A stretch of DNA of 64,000 nucleotides from Anaerosacchariphilus polymeriproducens (GTDB lineage: Bacteria; Bacillota; Clostridia; Lachnospirales; Lachnospiraceae), in the NCBI RefSeq assembly GCF_003363435.1, contig NZ_QRCT01000007.1, positions 1 to 64,000 on the forward strand, in the 5' to 3' direction. The notes beneath the pieces were generated by a model that was not told the origin of the DNA, searched no databases, and saw only the letters and a list, made by a program, of their open reading frames with translations. The position numbers and the translations under genes are program-made. Of this stretch, positions 7,242 through 16,013 are shown piece after piece; positions within the stretch are counted from its first letter, which is position 1; each line of letters starts with the position of its first letter.

Positions 7242-9551
7242 GTGGAAAATAAAAGGTATGCCGGTGGATGGAAGATCATTGTACTTATTCTCCAGCAGAT
7301 TTTTATTATTACATTTATTATAAGTGGCTGTGTGGTTTCTTTGGCATTTCAACAAAATTATTTCTCTCAAGATATTTATGAGACTGAGTTTGTTAATACT
7401 CAGTTTTTTAGAGACGAATTGAATAATACCATGGGCGACTTGTTTAATTATCTACAGGGCCGCAGTAATTTTGAGACAGCTGGAGTATATGATGGAAAGA
7501 AAACGATTAACATTAAAGATTATTATGAGGATAATTCGAAACTTACCAGAAAGAATACCGGTTCTTTAAATTATTATTTAGCAGATCTTTTAGAATGGGC
7601 CAAAAAAGGAATCAAAGAAGAAGCACAGGCAATGGATCCTTCAGAAAACCTGTATTCTATTATTGAGGAAGAATTTCTACCGGAAGATGGAATGAGTTTA
7701 AAGGAACGATATCTGGATGTAGAAGATTATACTGGATATTTGGAAGCGGTAGGGTATTTAGAAGGCACTTTAGACAGGATTTTAAAAGATGTTACATCTT
7801 ACAAAAAAAGTGCTGGAGAATTTCAAGAAGGAAGTACGAACTTATCATATATTCTTGTAAATGAAGAAACGGGAATGCAATACGATAATATGGATTCTAC
7901 GCTAAAGACATTAAACATTGATATGGTAAACAATAAAAACGTAGATTCTGTTAAGGATAAAATGAAGAAATTAGGTGTTTTTTTGTTTTATGATGCACAT
8001 ACGCTGGTTTTTGATAGTAATATTGATAAAACATCCTCTTCGTTTTATGATTATATTGAAAGGTATTCATTTCTGGAGGGAAGCAATTATAAGATTTTAA
8101 TTGGAATAGATAAAAACTTCCCGATTAAAGATAATTTTGTAACAGTAAAAAGTGGTTATGAAAAATTGCAGCCATGGTTTATGCTGGGAGTCATTTTAGG
8201 AATCGCAAGTGTAGTAGGCTGTTTTCTATGCTTCGTTTATTTAACTTGTGCAGCAGGTAGAGTTTCCAGGGATTTAGATATCCATTTAAATTGGTTCGAT
8301 CATATTAAGACCGAGATAGCGGGGCTGATAATAACAATACCATTGTTAATACTTTCCGGTATCATATTTTCATTAACAGAGTTAGAATATAGATTTGAAT
8401 ACTTGATTACTTTTGGAGTTTTAATTTATATTTTTCACTGTCTGTTTATGTGTGGATATTTAAGCTTAGTAAGGCGTTTTAAAGCAAAAACGGTTTGGAA
8501 GAATTCTATATTTTATATGATATGTTATAATATTGTTTTGGTTTTTCGAAATCGAAAAGTGACCACAAAGGTATTTTTTACATATGGATTGATTTGTTTT
8601 ATCGCTTTAATATTAGCTGGAATCGGTTTTGGTAACGGAGATGGGACTTATATATTTCTACTATTAATTGAATTAATTACCGTAGGGATTTTCTTATTAA
8701 GAGAAACGGTTCAAAGAAAGAAAATAATGGAAGGCGTTGGTCAAATATCTAACGGTGACTTAAATTATAAACTTTTGGAGGATGAATTCCGAGGTGATAA
8801 CAAAGAACTTGCAAGAGCAATTAATAATATAGGAGATGGACTTAAGAATGCAGTCGATGCGAGTGTGAAAAATGAACGTTTGAAGACAGACTTGATTACA
8901 AATGTCTCGCATGACATTAAAACTCCCCTTACATCTATCATCAATTATGTAGATTTACTAAAGAGAGAAAATATTACGGATGAAAAAATATTAAATTATA
9001 TTAGTATTTTAGATTCCAAATCACAAAGATTAAAGCATTTAACAGAAGATTTGGTAGAAGCTTCAAAGATTAGCTCTGGAAATATTACTTTAGTTATGGA
9101 AAGAATTAATTTTAAAGAGTTAATTATACAGACAAGTGGAGAATTCAGCCAAAAGTTCGATTCGAGACAATTGATATTGGTACAAAGTTTACCGGATAAG
9201 TCAGTAATTATAAATGCAGATGGACGCAGGATTTGGAGAGTTATTGAGAATTTATATAATAATGTTGCCAAATATGCTATGGAAAATACAAGAGTGTATG
9301 CCGATCTTGAAGTTATCAAAGGGAAACAAGCCAGGTTTTCAATTAAAAACATTTCAGAGCAGCCTTTAAATATTCAGGCAGAAGAATTAACAGAAAGATT
9401 TATTCGTGGAGATGTATCAAGAAGTACGGAAGGCAGTGGTCTGGGCTTGTCAATTGCAAAAAATCTGACGGAATTGCAGCAGGGAATTTTCGAAATATAT
9501 TTAGACGGTGATTTGTTTAAAGTAACGATTGCGTTTCCGGTTGTTGAATAA
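7242..9551 (+). CDS. Large multi-membrane sensor histidine kinase
   Basis: A 769-residue kinase. One N-terminal membrane segment (about 13-34) is followed by a roughly 275-residue extracellular domain of unrecognised type, then a group of membrane helices between about 310 and 485, a HAMP-like linker, the phosphoacceptor His557 in NVSHDIKTPLTS and an ATPase domain with N box (IENLYNNVAKYA) and an intact G2 box EGSGLGLSIAK. The large outer domain plus multi-helix core suggests it senses an envelope or antibiotic-type signal, by analogy only. The GTG start has AGGTGA six bases upstream. Directly downstream is a palindrome that belongs to the next transcription unit. Confidence 0.9.
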   Translation: MENKRYAGGWKIIVLILQQIFIITFIISGCVVSLAFQQNYFSQDIYETEFVNTQFFRDELNNTMGDLFNYLQGRSNFETAGVYDGKKTINIKDYYEDNSKLTRKNTGSLNYYLADLLEWAKKGIKEEAQAMDPSENLYSIIEEEFLPEDGMSLKERYLDVEDYTGYLEAVGYLEGTLDRILKDVTSYKKSAGEFQEGSTNLSYILVNEETGMQYDNMDSTLKTLNIDMVNNKNVDSVKDKMKKLGVFLFYDAHTLVFDSNIDKTSSSFYDYIERYSFLEGSNYKILIGIDKNFPIKDNFVTVKSGYEKLQPWFMLGVILGIASVVGCFLCFVYLTCAAGRVSRDLDIHLNWFDHIKTEIAGLIITIPLLILSGIIFSLTELEYRFEYLITFGVLIYIFHCLFMCGYLSLVRRFKAKTVWKNSIFYMICYNIVLVFRNRKVTTKVFFTYGLICFIALILAGIGFGNGDGTYIFLLLIELITVGIFLLRETVQRKKIMEGVGQISNGDLNYKLLEDEFRGDNKELARAINNIGDGLKNAVDASVKNERLKTDLITNVSHDIKTPLTSIINYVDLLKRENITDEKILNYISILDSKSQRLKHLTEDLVEASKISSGNITLVMERINFKELIIQTSGEFSQKFDSRQLILVQSLPDKSVIINADGRRIWRVIENLYNNVAKYAMENTRVYADLEVIKGKQARFSIKNISEQPLNIQAEELTERFIRGDVSRSTEGSGLGLSIAKNLTELQQGIFEIYLDGDLFKVTIAFPVVE

Positions 9552-9628
9552 TTTGTAATAATTACAAATTTGACAGGTATTAATTTGTAAAAACTAATAT
9601 AGAAAAGAAACAGATAAATTGATATAAT
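9550..9628 (+). promoter_or_regulatory. Operator and promoter module of the amino-acid transporter
   Basis: Palindrome TTGTAA-N3-TTACAA at 9553-9567 (arms extend further to 9550 and 9570), then GAC at offset 5, AATTTGT at offset 15 and TATAG at offset 31, and an extended -10 TGATATAAT at 9620-9628. The same elements at the same offsets occur at 13354-13430 before the catabolic operon. The spacing fits an activator site upstream of a promoter lacking a good -35 box. The PucR protein encoded nearby is the natural candidate ligand; this is inference. Confidence 0.6.
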
Positions 9629-9650
9629 TCGGGTTAAATCAATTTAGATG

Positions 9651-9694
9651 GCAAGGAGGTCATTCCTGGAGAATGACCTTCTTGCTATTTTTTT
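9651..9694 (+). terminator. Leader terminator or attenuator before transporter gene
   Basis: A 15-base stem (9651-9665 with 9671-9685, one G-T pair) followed by T7. It lies only about 20 bases after the predicted transcription start and about 130 bases before the transporter ATG, so it would cut the transporter transcript unless read through. It could instead end the kinase transcript. Confidence 0.7.
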
Positions 9695-9821
9695 ACTTTT
9701 AAAGGAGCTCCATAAGTAAAGCCTAAAGTGTTCTATAAGAAAGTGCGCACAAAATGAAGAACATATTAATTTGATTTTTTGTTATTTAATAATTGAGGAG
9801 GAAGATGGAAGGAGAAATTCT

Positions 9822-11333
9822 ATGACATTTAAAAACAATAAAAAGTTTTATTCAGTATGGATACTACTAATATTGGTGTTAGCTTTCTTAAATGGTTGCG
9901 GAAAAAAGGAAAAACAGACAGAGCATGAGATTAAAAGCGTTAAAGATCTGGCTGGTGCAGTTATTGGTGTTCAGTTAGGGACTACTGGTGATATTTATGC
10001 TTCCGATTATGAGAAAGAGGGTGCTGTCATTGAAAGATTTACAAAAGGAGCAGATGCGGCACAAGCTCTAAAACAAGGAAAAGTGGATTGTATTATTATT
10101 GATCAACAACCTGCAAAAGCAATTACAGATAAAAACAGTGAGTTATCTATTTTAGACGAGGAATTTAAAAAAGAAGAATATGCTATCTGTATATCGAAAG
10201 ATAAAAGTAAGTTAAAAAATCAGATAAATGAAGTCATTGCTCAGCTGAAAAAGGATAAGACATTAAATAATATCATTAATAATTATATAGGGGATTCTAC
10301 CATAGGAAAATTTCCCTATCAATCACCTAAAGATGTAGAGCGTAATAATGGAACTTTAACAATTGCTACAAACGCTGCATTTGAACCATATGAATATATG
10401 GAGGATGGTGAAATTGTAGGGATAGATATCGACATTGCACAAGCGATAGCTGACAGACTAGGAATGAATCTGATTGTACAGAATATGGAGTATGATTCAA
10501 TCATTGGAGCGGTACAAAGTGGAAAAGCAGATGTTGGTGTAGCAGGGATGTCGATAACTGAGGACCGCTTGCGTAGTATAGATTTTACAGAACCATATAC
10601 AACAGCAACGCAAGTTATTATTGTATGTAAAAGTGGAAATTTAGTAGAAACCAGTATTTTGGATAGTATAAAGCTAAATTTTCTGAAGGATAACCGATGG
10701 AAGTATTTGACTGATGGCTTGCTTATGACCTTGCAGATAAGTTTCTTTGCTGTAATTATCGGTATCGTACTTGGCTTTATCATTGCAGTGATAAGAACTG
10801 CTTGTGATATGACAGGAAAAGGGAAAATCCTGAATTTTGTTTGTAAAACCTACTTAACGATAATTCGAGGGACACCCGCTATGGTACAGCTTTTAATAAT
10901 ATATTATGTTATTTTTTCATCCGTAGATGTAAATAAGCTTTTTACGGCATCAATTGCTTTCGGTCTTAATTCATCTGCCTATATTGCTGAAATTGTACGT
11001 TCGGGTATTATGTCTGTTGATAAAGGTCAGTTTGAAGCTGGTAGGAGTATCGGATTTAACTATATACAGACTATGTGGAATTTTATTTTGCCACAGGCAT
11101 TTAAGAATATTCTTCCGGCATTAGGAAATGAGTTTATTGTTTTATTAAAGGAAACGGCAATTTCCGGCTATATAGGAATTATGGATCTGACCCGTGGCGG
11201 GGATTTTATAAGGAGCCGTACATATGATGCATTTTTACCATTAATTGCAGTTGCAATTATATATCTAATTATCGTGATGTTTTTGACACATATAGTTTCT
11301 TGTATTGAAAGGAGGCTTCGAATCGATGTTTAA
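9822..11333 (+). CDS. Amino-acid ABC transporter: lipoprotein binding domain fused to permease
   Basis: A 503-residue polar amino-acid transporter subunit. It starts with a lipoprotein signal (lipobox LNGC, Cys26). The substrate-binding part is in an unusual order: residues 38-156 match the second half of an SBP_bac_3 domain ([19 protein letters not shown] ... NNYIG), and residues 176-272 match the first half ([16 protein letters not shown] ... VIIVCKSG). The permease follows (about 296-503) with the EAA-type loop [20 protein letters not shown]. The binding domain therefore looks circularly permuted. The ATG at 9822 has AAGGAG eight bases upstream and gives a proper lipoprotein signal. The ATPase gene overlaps the 3' end by eight bases. 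The gene is preceded by the shared operator and leader hairpin. Confidence 0.9.
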   Translation: MTFKNNKKFYSVWILLILVLAFLNGCGKKEKQTEHEIKSVKDLAGAVIGVQLGTTGDIYASDYEKEGAVIERFTKGADAAQALKQGKVDCIIIDQQPAKAITDKNSELSILDEEFKKEEYAICISKDKSKLKNQINEVIAQLKKDKTLNNIINNYIGDSTIGKFPYQSPKDVERNNGTLTIATNAAFEPYEYMEDGEIVGIDIDIAQAIADRLGMNLIVQNMEYDSIIGAVQSGKADVGVAGMSITEDRLRSIDFTEPYTTATQVIIVCKSGNLVETSILDSIKLNFLKDNRWKYLTDGLLMTLQISFFAVIIGIVLGFIIAVIRTACDMTGKGKILNFVCKTYLTIIRGTPAMVQLLIIYYVIFSSVDVNKLFTASIAFGLNSSAYIAEIVRSGIMSVDKGQFEAGRSIGFNYIQTMWNFILPQAFKNILPALGNEFIVLLKETAISGYIGIMDLTRGGDFIRSRTYDAFLPLIAVAIIYLIIVMFLTHIVSCIERRLRIDV

Positions 11334-12090
11334 TTCAGAAAATGTTTTGATTCAGGTTGATAATCTACAGAAAAATTTTAAAAATATAAAAGTTTTGAAT
11401 GGTATCACTACGCAAATAAAAAAGGGAGAAGTCCTAGTAATTTTAGGACCTTCGGGATGTGGAAAGTCAACGTTTTTACGCTGTTTAAATCTGTTAGAGG
11501 AACCGACTGTTGGCAGTATATTTTTCAATGGTGATGAAATAACCGATATCAATACCGATATCAATAAACATCGTCAAAAAATGATGATGGTATTTCAACA
11601 CTTTAATTTGTTTCCTCATTTGACCATATTAGAGAACTTAATTGCAGGTCCGGTAAAACTTTTAAAAAAGAGTAAAGAGGAAGCAAAAGCAAAAGGAATC
11701 GAATTGTTAAAAAGAGTCGGATTGGAGGATAAAGCTATGGCCTATCCGAATCAACTTTCAGGAGGGCAAAAACAACGAGTTGCAATTTGCCGTGCTCTGG
11801 CTATGGAGCCGGAAGTCATATTATTTGATGAACCTACTTCAGCACTAGATCCTGAAATGGTAGGAGAAGTTTTAGAAGTGATGAAATCCCTTGCGAATGA
11901 AGGGATGACTATGATATGTGTGACCCATGAAATGGGTTTTGCCAGAATGATAGCTAATCGAATTATATTTTTATATGAAGGAGTCGTTGCAGAGGAAGGA
12001 ACACCTGAGGAAGTATTCGACCGTCCTAAAAATGAAAATTTGAAGGCATTTTTATCGAAAACGTTGAACCCTATTTTGTGTAGGACATAA
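11326..12090 (+). CDS. Amino-acid ABC transporter ATPase
   Basis: A 254-residue polar-amino-acid ABC ATPase (GlnQ/HisP type) with Walker [11 protein letters not shown]-loop [10 protein letters not shown], signature [10 protein letters not shown], Walker [13 protein letters not shown] and H-loop CVTHEMGF. It energises the fusion permease encoded immediately upstream. AAAGGAGG lies ten bases before the ATG at 11326, which overlaps the permease gene. The gene converges on pucR, with only seven bases between the two stop codons. Confidence 0.95.
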   Translation: MFNSENVLIQVDNLQKNFKNIKVLNGITTQIKKGEVLVILGPSGCGKSTFLRCLNLLEEPTVGSIFFNGDEITDINTDINKHRQKMMMVFQHFNLFPHLTILENLIAGPVKLLKKSKEEAKAKGIELLKRVGLEDKAMAYPNQLSGGQKQRVAICRALAMEPEVILFDEPTSALDPEMVGEVLEVMKSLANEGMTMICVTHEMGFARMIANRIIFLYEGVVAEEGTPEEVFDRPKNENLKAFLSKTLNPILCRT

Positions 12091-12097
12091 AATTATT

Positions 12098-13267
12098 CTA
12101 GTTATACTCATAATTCGTATCATGAATTGCCTTAATCATAAAAGTTGAAACGACCTCAAACTCGAAATCATTTTTACATCCAAGAATAGACTTAATTTTT
12201 TGAATCCGATAACGTATTGTATTTGGATGCTGGAAAAGTATTTTTGCAGTCGTATCAATCTGATGATTTTGAGAGACATATTGTTCAAGCGTTTGAATGA
12301 GACATTTTCCATGTTTGTTGTCATAATTTTTTAGTTTTTTATATTTCAGCTGCAGGTAATGAAAAGCATATCGATTTTCTTTGAGCGGAAGAATGATATT
12401 ATATATTCCAATATCGCCATACTTATCATAGTTTACATTATCTTTAGAAGAGGCATGAATCGTATACAAACTTTGGCGTATTGAAATATCAGCCTTGTTT
12501 ATAGGAAGAACCTGTTCTGTTACTCCTATATTGAACTGTTCGCGAACCAGAGATAAATCACGAATGATCCAGTGCCAATTGTTGAGTACCGTATCACTAT
12601 CCATTGGTTCTTTATAGTGATAAAGAAAGAGTAAGCCATTTTTATACTTCATACAGAAAAATTGATTGGTATTTTGAAGCTGGGATTTGCGGTAGAGTAA
12701 ATTGTTAAAGTCACGTCCAAAAGTGATAGAATCTATTGTGTCTTTGTATTCTAAATACATAGATGTTATATAACTATTAAATTCCATATTAACGTCCTTT
12801 ATAAAGGATGTTATGGCTTCCGGAGCAGGATTTTCTTTTAACAGTTGATCTAGATTCTTCTCATAATAATCAAACTGCCTGGTAGAGCGTATGTAATCAC
12901 TTATATTTAAGATAAGGTCCTCCATATAGATAGAGTGAAACAAAAAGATAGGAACCTTTTTATTGTCGGCAAGTGCAATGATTTCTTTCGGTAATTCCGT
13001 ATAATATACACTTTTTACTGCAATGGCACAAACACCTATATCCATAAGGCGAGAAAATGAGGATTGAATCAAATTGGGATTGTCTTTGGCATAAAAAAGC
13101 GAAGTGAGTACAAAATCACCTTCATGAAAACCAGAATAATTATGTTCAAATTCCTCGTATTCTAATATAACTACATTGGAAATATTACGATTTAACCCGG
13201 ATTCACCTGCAATAATAGTGAATTTTGAAAAGAAATCAAATTGAAAAAGTGATGCTACATTAAACAT
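12098..13267 (-). CDS. PucR-family transcriptional regulator
   Basis: A 389-residue PucR/CdaR-type regulator: N-terminal PucR domain (about 1-125, with the typical EGDFVLTS motif), a middle GGDEF-like linker region, and a C-terminal HTH_30 helix-turn-helix with the hallmark TAKILFQHPNTIRYRIQKI. Members activate catabolic operons, such as purine catabolism in Bacillus. Here it lies between a transporter and a divergently transcribed amino-acid catabolic operon, both preceded by the same palindrome, so it is the best candidate for their activator. The ATG has AGGAGGT five bases upstream. The inducer is unknown. Confidence 0.9.
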   Translation of the reverse strand: MFNVASLFQFDFFSKFTIIAGESGLNRNISNVVILEYEEFEHNYSGFHEGDFVLTSLFYAKDNPNLIQSSFSRLMDIGVCAIAVKSVYYTELPKEIIALADNKKVPIFLFHSIYMEDLILNISDYIRSTRQFDYYEKNLDQLLKENPAPEAITSFIKDVNMEFNSYITSMYLEYKDTIDSITFGRDFNNLLYRKSQLQNTNQFFCMKYKNGLLFLYHYKEPMDSDTVLNNWHWIIRDLSLVREQFNIGVTEQVLPINKADISIRQSLYTIHASSKDNVNYDKYGDIGIYNIILPLKENRYAFHYLQLKYKKLKNYDNKHGKCLIQTLEQYVSQNHQIDTTAKILFQHPNTIRYRIQKIKSILGCKNDFEFEVVSTFMIKAIHDTNYEYN

Positions 13268-13353
13268 AAAAAGACCTCCTAAATAATGTTATATTATATA
13301 AGATAAGGTTTTTAAATTCAACAAAAAGTTAGTTTATTCATAATTAATTAATA

Positions 13354-13430
13354 TTGTAAAAGTTACAAAGAGGACGGGGGTAAATTTGTTTCAGGTGCTA
13401 TAGTAAAGACAAAGATTTATCTGCTATTAT
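13354..13430 (+). promoter_or_regulatory. Operator and promoter module of the catabolic operon
   Basis: TTGTAA-N3-TTACAA at 13354-13368, GAC at offset 5, AATTTGT at 13383-13389, TATAG at 13399 and extended -10 boxes TGCTATAGT (13396-13404) and TGCTATTAT (13422-13430). It aligns without gaps to the transporter module for 46 bases after the palindrome (29 identities). There is no clear -35 box, which suggests activator dependence. It lies between divergent pucR and the M20 hydrolase gene. Confidence 0.6.
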
Positions 13431-13446
13431 ATTTTTATTAAGGCGA

Positions 13447-13482
13447 AGGTGCTTTTCATAGAAGACTATGAAAGGTGCTTTT
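13447..13482 (+). terminator. Leader hairpin before catabolic operon
   Basis: CTTTTCATAG pairs with CTATGAAAGG around an AAGA loop, followed by GTGC and a T6 run; an AAGGTGCTTTT direct repeat flanks it. It is a weaker terminator than the one at 9651 but occupies the same position relative to the promoter module. The T run ends about 40 bases before the ATG of the first gene. Confidence 0.45.
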
Positions 13483-13516
13483 TTAGTTTATATCATACAG
13501 GAAGAAGGAGGAAGTT

Positions 13517-15148
13517 ATGTATCAGGAAATGTTACAGTTGACAAAAGAGTTAGTTGGGATTCCCAGCGTAAATACAACTCCCGGTGAAAAAAAGATTGGA
13601 CAATTTATTGAAAACTATATTCGGGATATTCCTTATTTTAAAGAACACTCTGAACAGGTAATTGTTCAACCTTTGAAAGAAGATCCGCTGGAAAGGAGAA
13701 ATGTATTTGCGTTACTAATTGGGGAAAAGGAAAAGAAAGCAGATACGATTTTTTTTCATGGCCACACAGATACGGTTGGTATAGAAGATTATGCTTCGTT
13801 AGAAGCGTATGCATGTGATGTTGATGAACTTATGGAAAAACTCAAAGAGATTAAGCTGCCAATAGATGTTAAAGAAGATTTAGAATCGGGAGATTATATA
13901 TTTGGAAGAGGGGCCTTAGATATGAAAAGCGGAGATGCGGTATTTCTCACCTTACTGAAAGAATTTAGCCAAAAAGTAAATGAGTTATCCGGTAATATAT
14001 TGGTCTCTTTTAACCCAGTTGAGGAAAACCTTCATACCGGTATTTTAGAGGGAATACTTATTTTACATGAATTAAAAGAGAAATATGGATTAGTATATAA
14101 GCTTGCAATTAATAACGATTATATATGTCCATTGTATCCTGGGGACACCAAAAAATACGTTTATACAGGCGCGGTAGGAAAACTACTCCCATGTTTTTAT
14201 ATTCAAGGAAAAGAGACTCATGTGGGACAGTGTTTTGAAGGGTTTGATGCGGCAGCAGTTGCGGCAAAATTAGTAGAGAAGATTAATCTCAATACCGACT
14301 TTTGTGATGAGTTTAAAGGTGAATATACCCTACCTCCGGCAGTGCTGAAGATGAAAGATTTAAAAGAGTGGTATAATGTGCAGACCCCTAATGATGCGTT
14401 TGTTTATTTTAATTATTTTGTACATAATGCATCTATGGAATGCACAATCGATAAATTAAAAACCGCTGCCGCAGAAGTATTTGATGAAGTTCTGCAAATG
14501 TTACATAACAGATATAAAGATTACTGCAGATTGACAGGTCAAAAATATGAAAAACAGGATTATCAAACAGAGGTATTGACTTATCAGGAGTTACTAAGTC
14601 TGGTACAAAAGAATATGGGCTCTGAAGAATTAGAGAAGATTTTAAAAACTATGGCAGAAAAAGCCTTAAAAGATGGAATGGACAAAAGAGAAATTCCGAT
14701 ACCTTTGGTTCGCTTTCTTTTAAATCAGGCTAAGATAATGAATCCCGTAATTGTTCTTTTTTTTGCAGCACCTTTTTGTCCACATAATACGTTGCAAGAT
14801 AAAGAGGAGGAAATAGTCTCTGCTTTAAGAAATATCACAAAGAGGGTTGGCGAAAAATTCGAGGAATCTTATCAATTACAACGGTTTTTTCCAAGTCTTA
14901 CAGATAGCAGTTACCTTAAGATTGATGATGATGAAGAAGCAATTGAATTACTATGCAGGAACTTTCCTGAACAAAAGTTATTATACCCATTGCCGTTTCA
15001 TGAGATCAAATCGTTAAATATACCGGCTGTAAACTTTGGGGGCTATGGAAAGGATGCGCATAAGTGGTCAGAAAGAGTAAATATATCTTATACATTTCAA
15101 GTTCTTCCAGAACTGATAAAAGAAACTGTTGACTTTTATTTATCATAA
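13517..15148 (+). CDS. RocB-like M20 family metallo-hydrolase
   Basis: A 543-residue member of the M20 zinc hydrolases, closest in layout to the arginine-utilisation protein RocB. The metal-binding motifs are HGHTDTVG (about residue 81) and RGALDMKSGD, with the EE pair in NPVEENLH. It is longer than typical M20 peptidases, as RocB proteins are. It should act in the cytoplasm, hydrolysing an amide or peptide-type bond; the substrate of RocB itself is not established. AAGGAGGAAG precedes the ATG. First gene of a tightly spaced six-gene operon, 15 bases before the next gene. Confidence 0.85.
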   Translation: MYQEMLQLTKELVGIPSVNTTPGEKKIGQFIENYIRDIPYFKEHSEQVIVQPLKEDPLERRNVFALLIGEKEKKADTIFFHGHTDTVGIEDYASLEAYACDVDELMEKLKEIKLPIDVKEDLESGDYIFGRGALDMKSGDAVFLTLLKEFSQKVNELSGNILVSFNPVEENLHTGILEGILILHELKEKYGLVYKLAINNDYICPLYPGDTKKYVYTGAVGKLLPCFYIQGKETHVGQCFEGFDAAAVAAKLVEKINLNTDFCDEFKGEYTLPPAVLKMKDLKEWYNVQTPNDAFVYFNYFVHNASMECTIDKLKTAAAEVFDEVLQMLHNRYKDYCRLTGQKYEKQDYQTEVLTYQELLSLVQKNMGSEELEKILKTMAEKALKDGMDKREIPIPLVRFLLNQAKIMNPVIVLFFAAPFCPHNTLQDKEEEIVSALRNITKRVGEKFEESYQLQRFFPSLTDSSYLKIDDDEEAIELLCRNFPEQKLLYPLPFHEIKSLNIPAVNFGGYGKDAHKWSERVNISYTFQVLPELIKETVDFYLS

Positions 15149-15163
15149 CAAGGAGATTTAAAA

Positions 15164-16000
15164 ATGTTTGTTAGAAACGGAACGGCAAGGTTAAAAAGGG
15201 TTTTATTATCAAAACCGGAATACTTAAAACCTGCGCCAATTAATGAAATAGCGAAAAAATGGAAAAGCAGCGTATTAGACAGTGAGAAAATGTTAAGAGA
15301 ACATGAGGCATTAGTTAATGCCTACAAACAGGCAGGGGTAGAGATAGAATTTTTAGAAGCAGATCCCAAACGTCCAAATTCTGTATTTGCAAGAGACTTT
15401 GGAGGATGTGTGAAAGAAGGTTATATTTTAGGAAGATTTAAGCTTCCGATAAGAGAACTGGAACAGATTGATTATAAAAATAAGATGAAAATGCTTGAAA
15501 TACCAATGATTGCGCAAGTAAAGGAAGGTTGTTTTGAAGGGGGAGACTTTGCGTTTCTGAATGAAAAAACAATTGCTATTGGAATGGCTGACAGAAGCAA
15601 TGAGAGAGGAGTAGAAGAGATACAGAAACAGTTGTTACCTTATGGATATGATGTAATTCCAGTACCATTAAAGTCGGAGTATCTGCATTTGGACATGTGC
15701 TTTAATTTGGTTGATGACCATTTGGCTGTTGCATATAAAGAAGGCTTACCGGAATACTTTCAGAAGTATTTGAGGAAAATGGATATTAAGTTAGTCTGCG
15801 TTCCAGAAGAAACAATATTTTATCATAGTTGTAACCTGCAAAGTCTAGGCTGCCACAGAGTATTATCGTTAAAACATAATGAAGTCGTGAATGAAGCATT
15901 ATCCAAAGAGGGAATGGAAGTGATTCCGCTGGATATTACTGAAATTTTGAAAGCAGGAGGCGGGCCTCACTGTATGACTTTTCCATTATGGCGAGAATAG
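15164..16000 (+). CDS. Arginine deiminase / DDAH superfamily enzyme
   Basis: A 278-residue amidinotransferase-fold enzyme of dimethylarginine dimethylaminohydrolase size. The catalytic set is visible: Asp in SVFARDFG, acidic EGGD (125-128), His175 in YLHLD and nucleophilic Cys270 in GGGPHC near the C-terminus. It should hydrolyse a guanidino group (arginine, methylarginine or related) to a ureido group plus an amine. No ornithine carbamoyltransferase or carbamate kinase lies nearby, so this is not a standard arginine deiminase pathway. AAGGAG precedes the ATG. Second gene of the operon; its neighbours suggest that the product feeds transamination. Confidence 0.87.
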   Translation: MFVRNGTARLKRVLLSKPEYLKPAPINEIAKKWKSSVLDSEKMLREHEALVNAYKQAGVEIEFLEADPKRPNSVFARDFGGCVKEGYILGRFKLPIRELEQIDYKNKMKMLEIPMIAQVKEGCFEGGDFAFLNEKTIAIGMADRSNERGVEEIQKQLLPYGYDVIPVPLKSEYLHLDMCFNLVDDHLAVAYKEGLPEYFQKYLRKMDIKLVCVPEETIFYHSCNLQSLGCHRVLSLKHNEVVNEALSKEGMEVIPLDITEILKAGGGPHCMTFPLWRE

Positions 16001-16013
16001 AGGAGGTGATTTT

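Noticed and set aside
4380-9551. Vancomycin-resistance (VanRS) locus
   Set aside because: The two-component systems resemble VanRS only in general architecture; no vanHAX or vanXY genes are present.
9568-9600. Sigma-54 type -24/-12 promoter in the twin modules
   Set aside because: The GG-N10-GC core is only partly matched (GT in place of GC), and PucR proteins lack a sigma-54 activator domain.
9635-9694. Known riboswitch class in the transporter leader
   Set aside because: Only one simple hairpin and U run are visible; no conserved core of T-box, lysine, glycine, guanidine or other classes was recognised.
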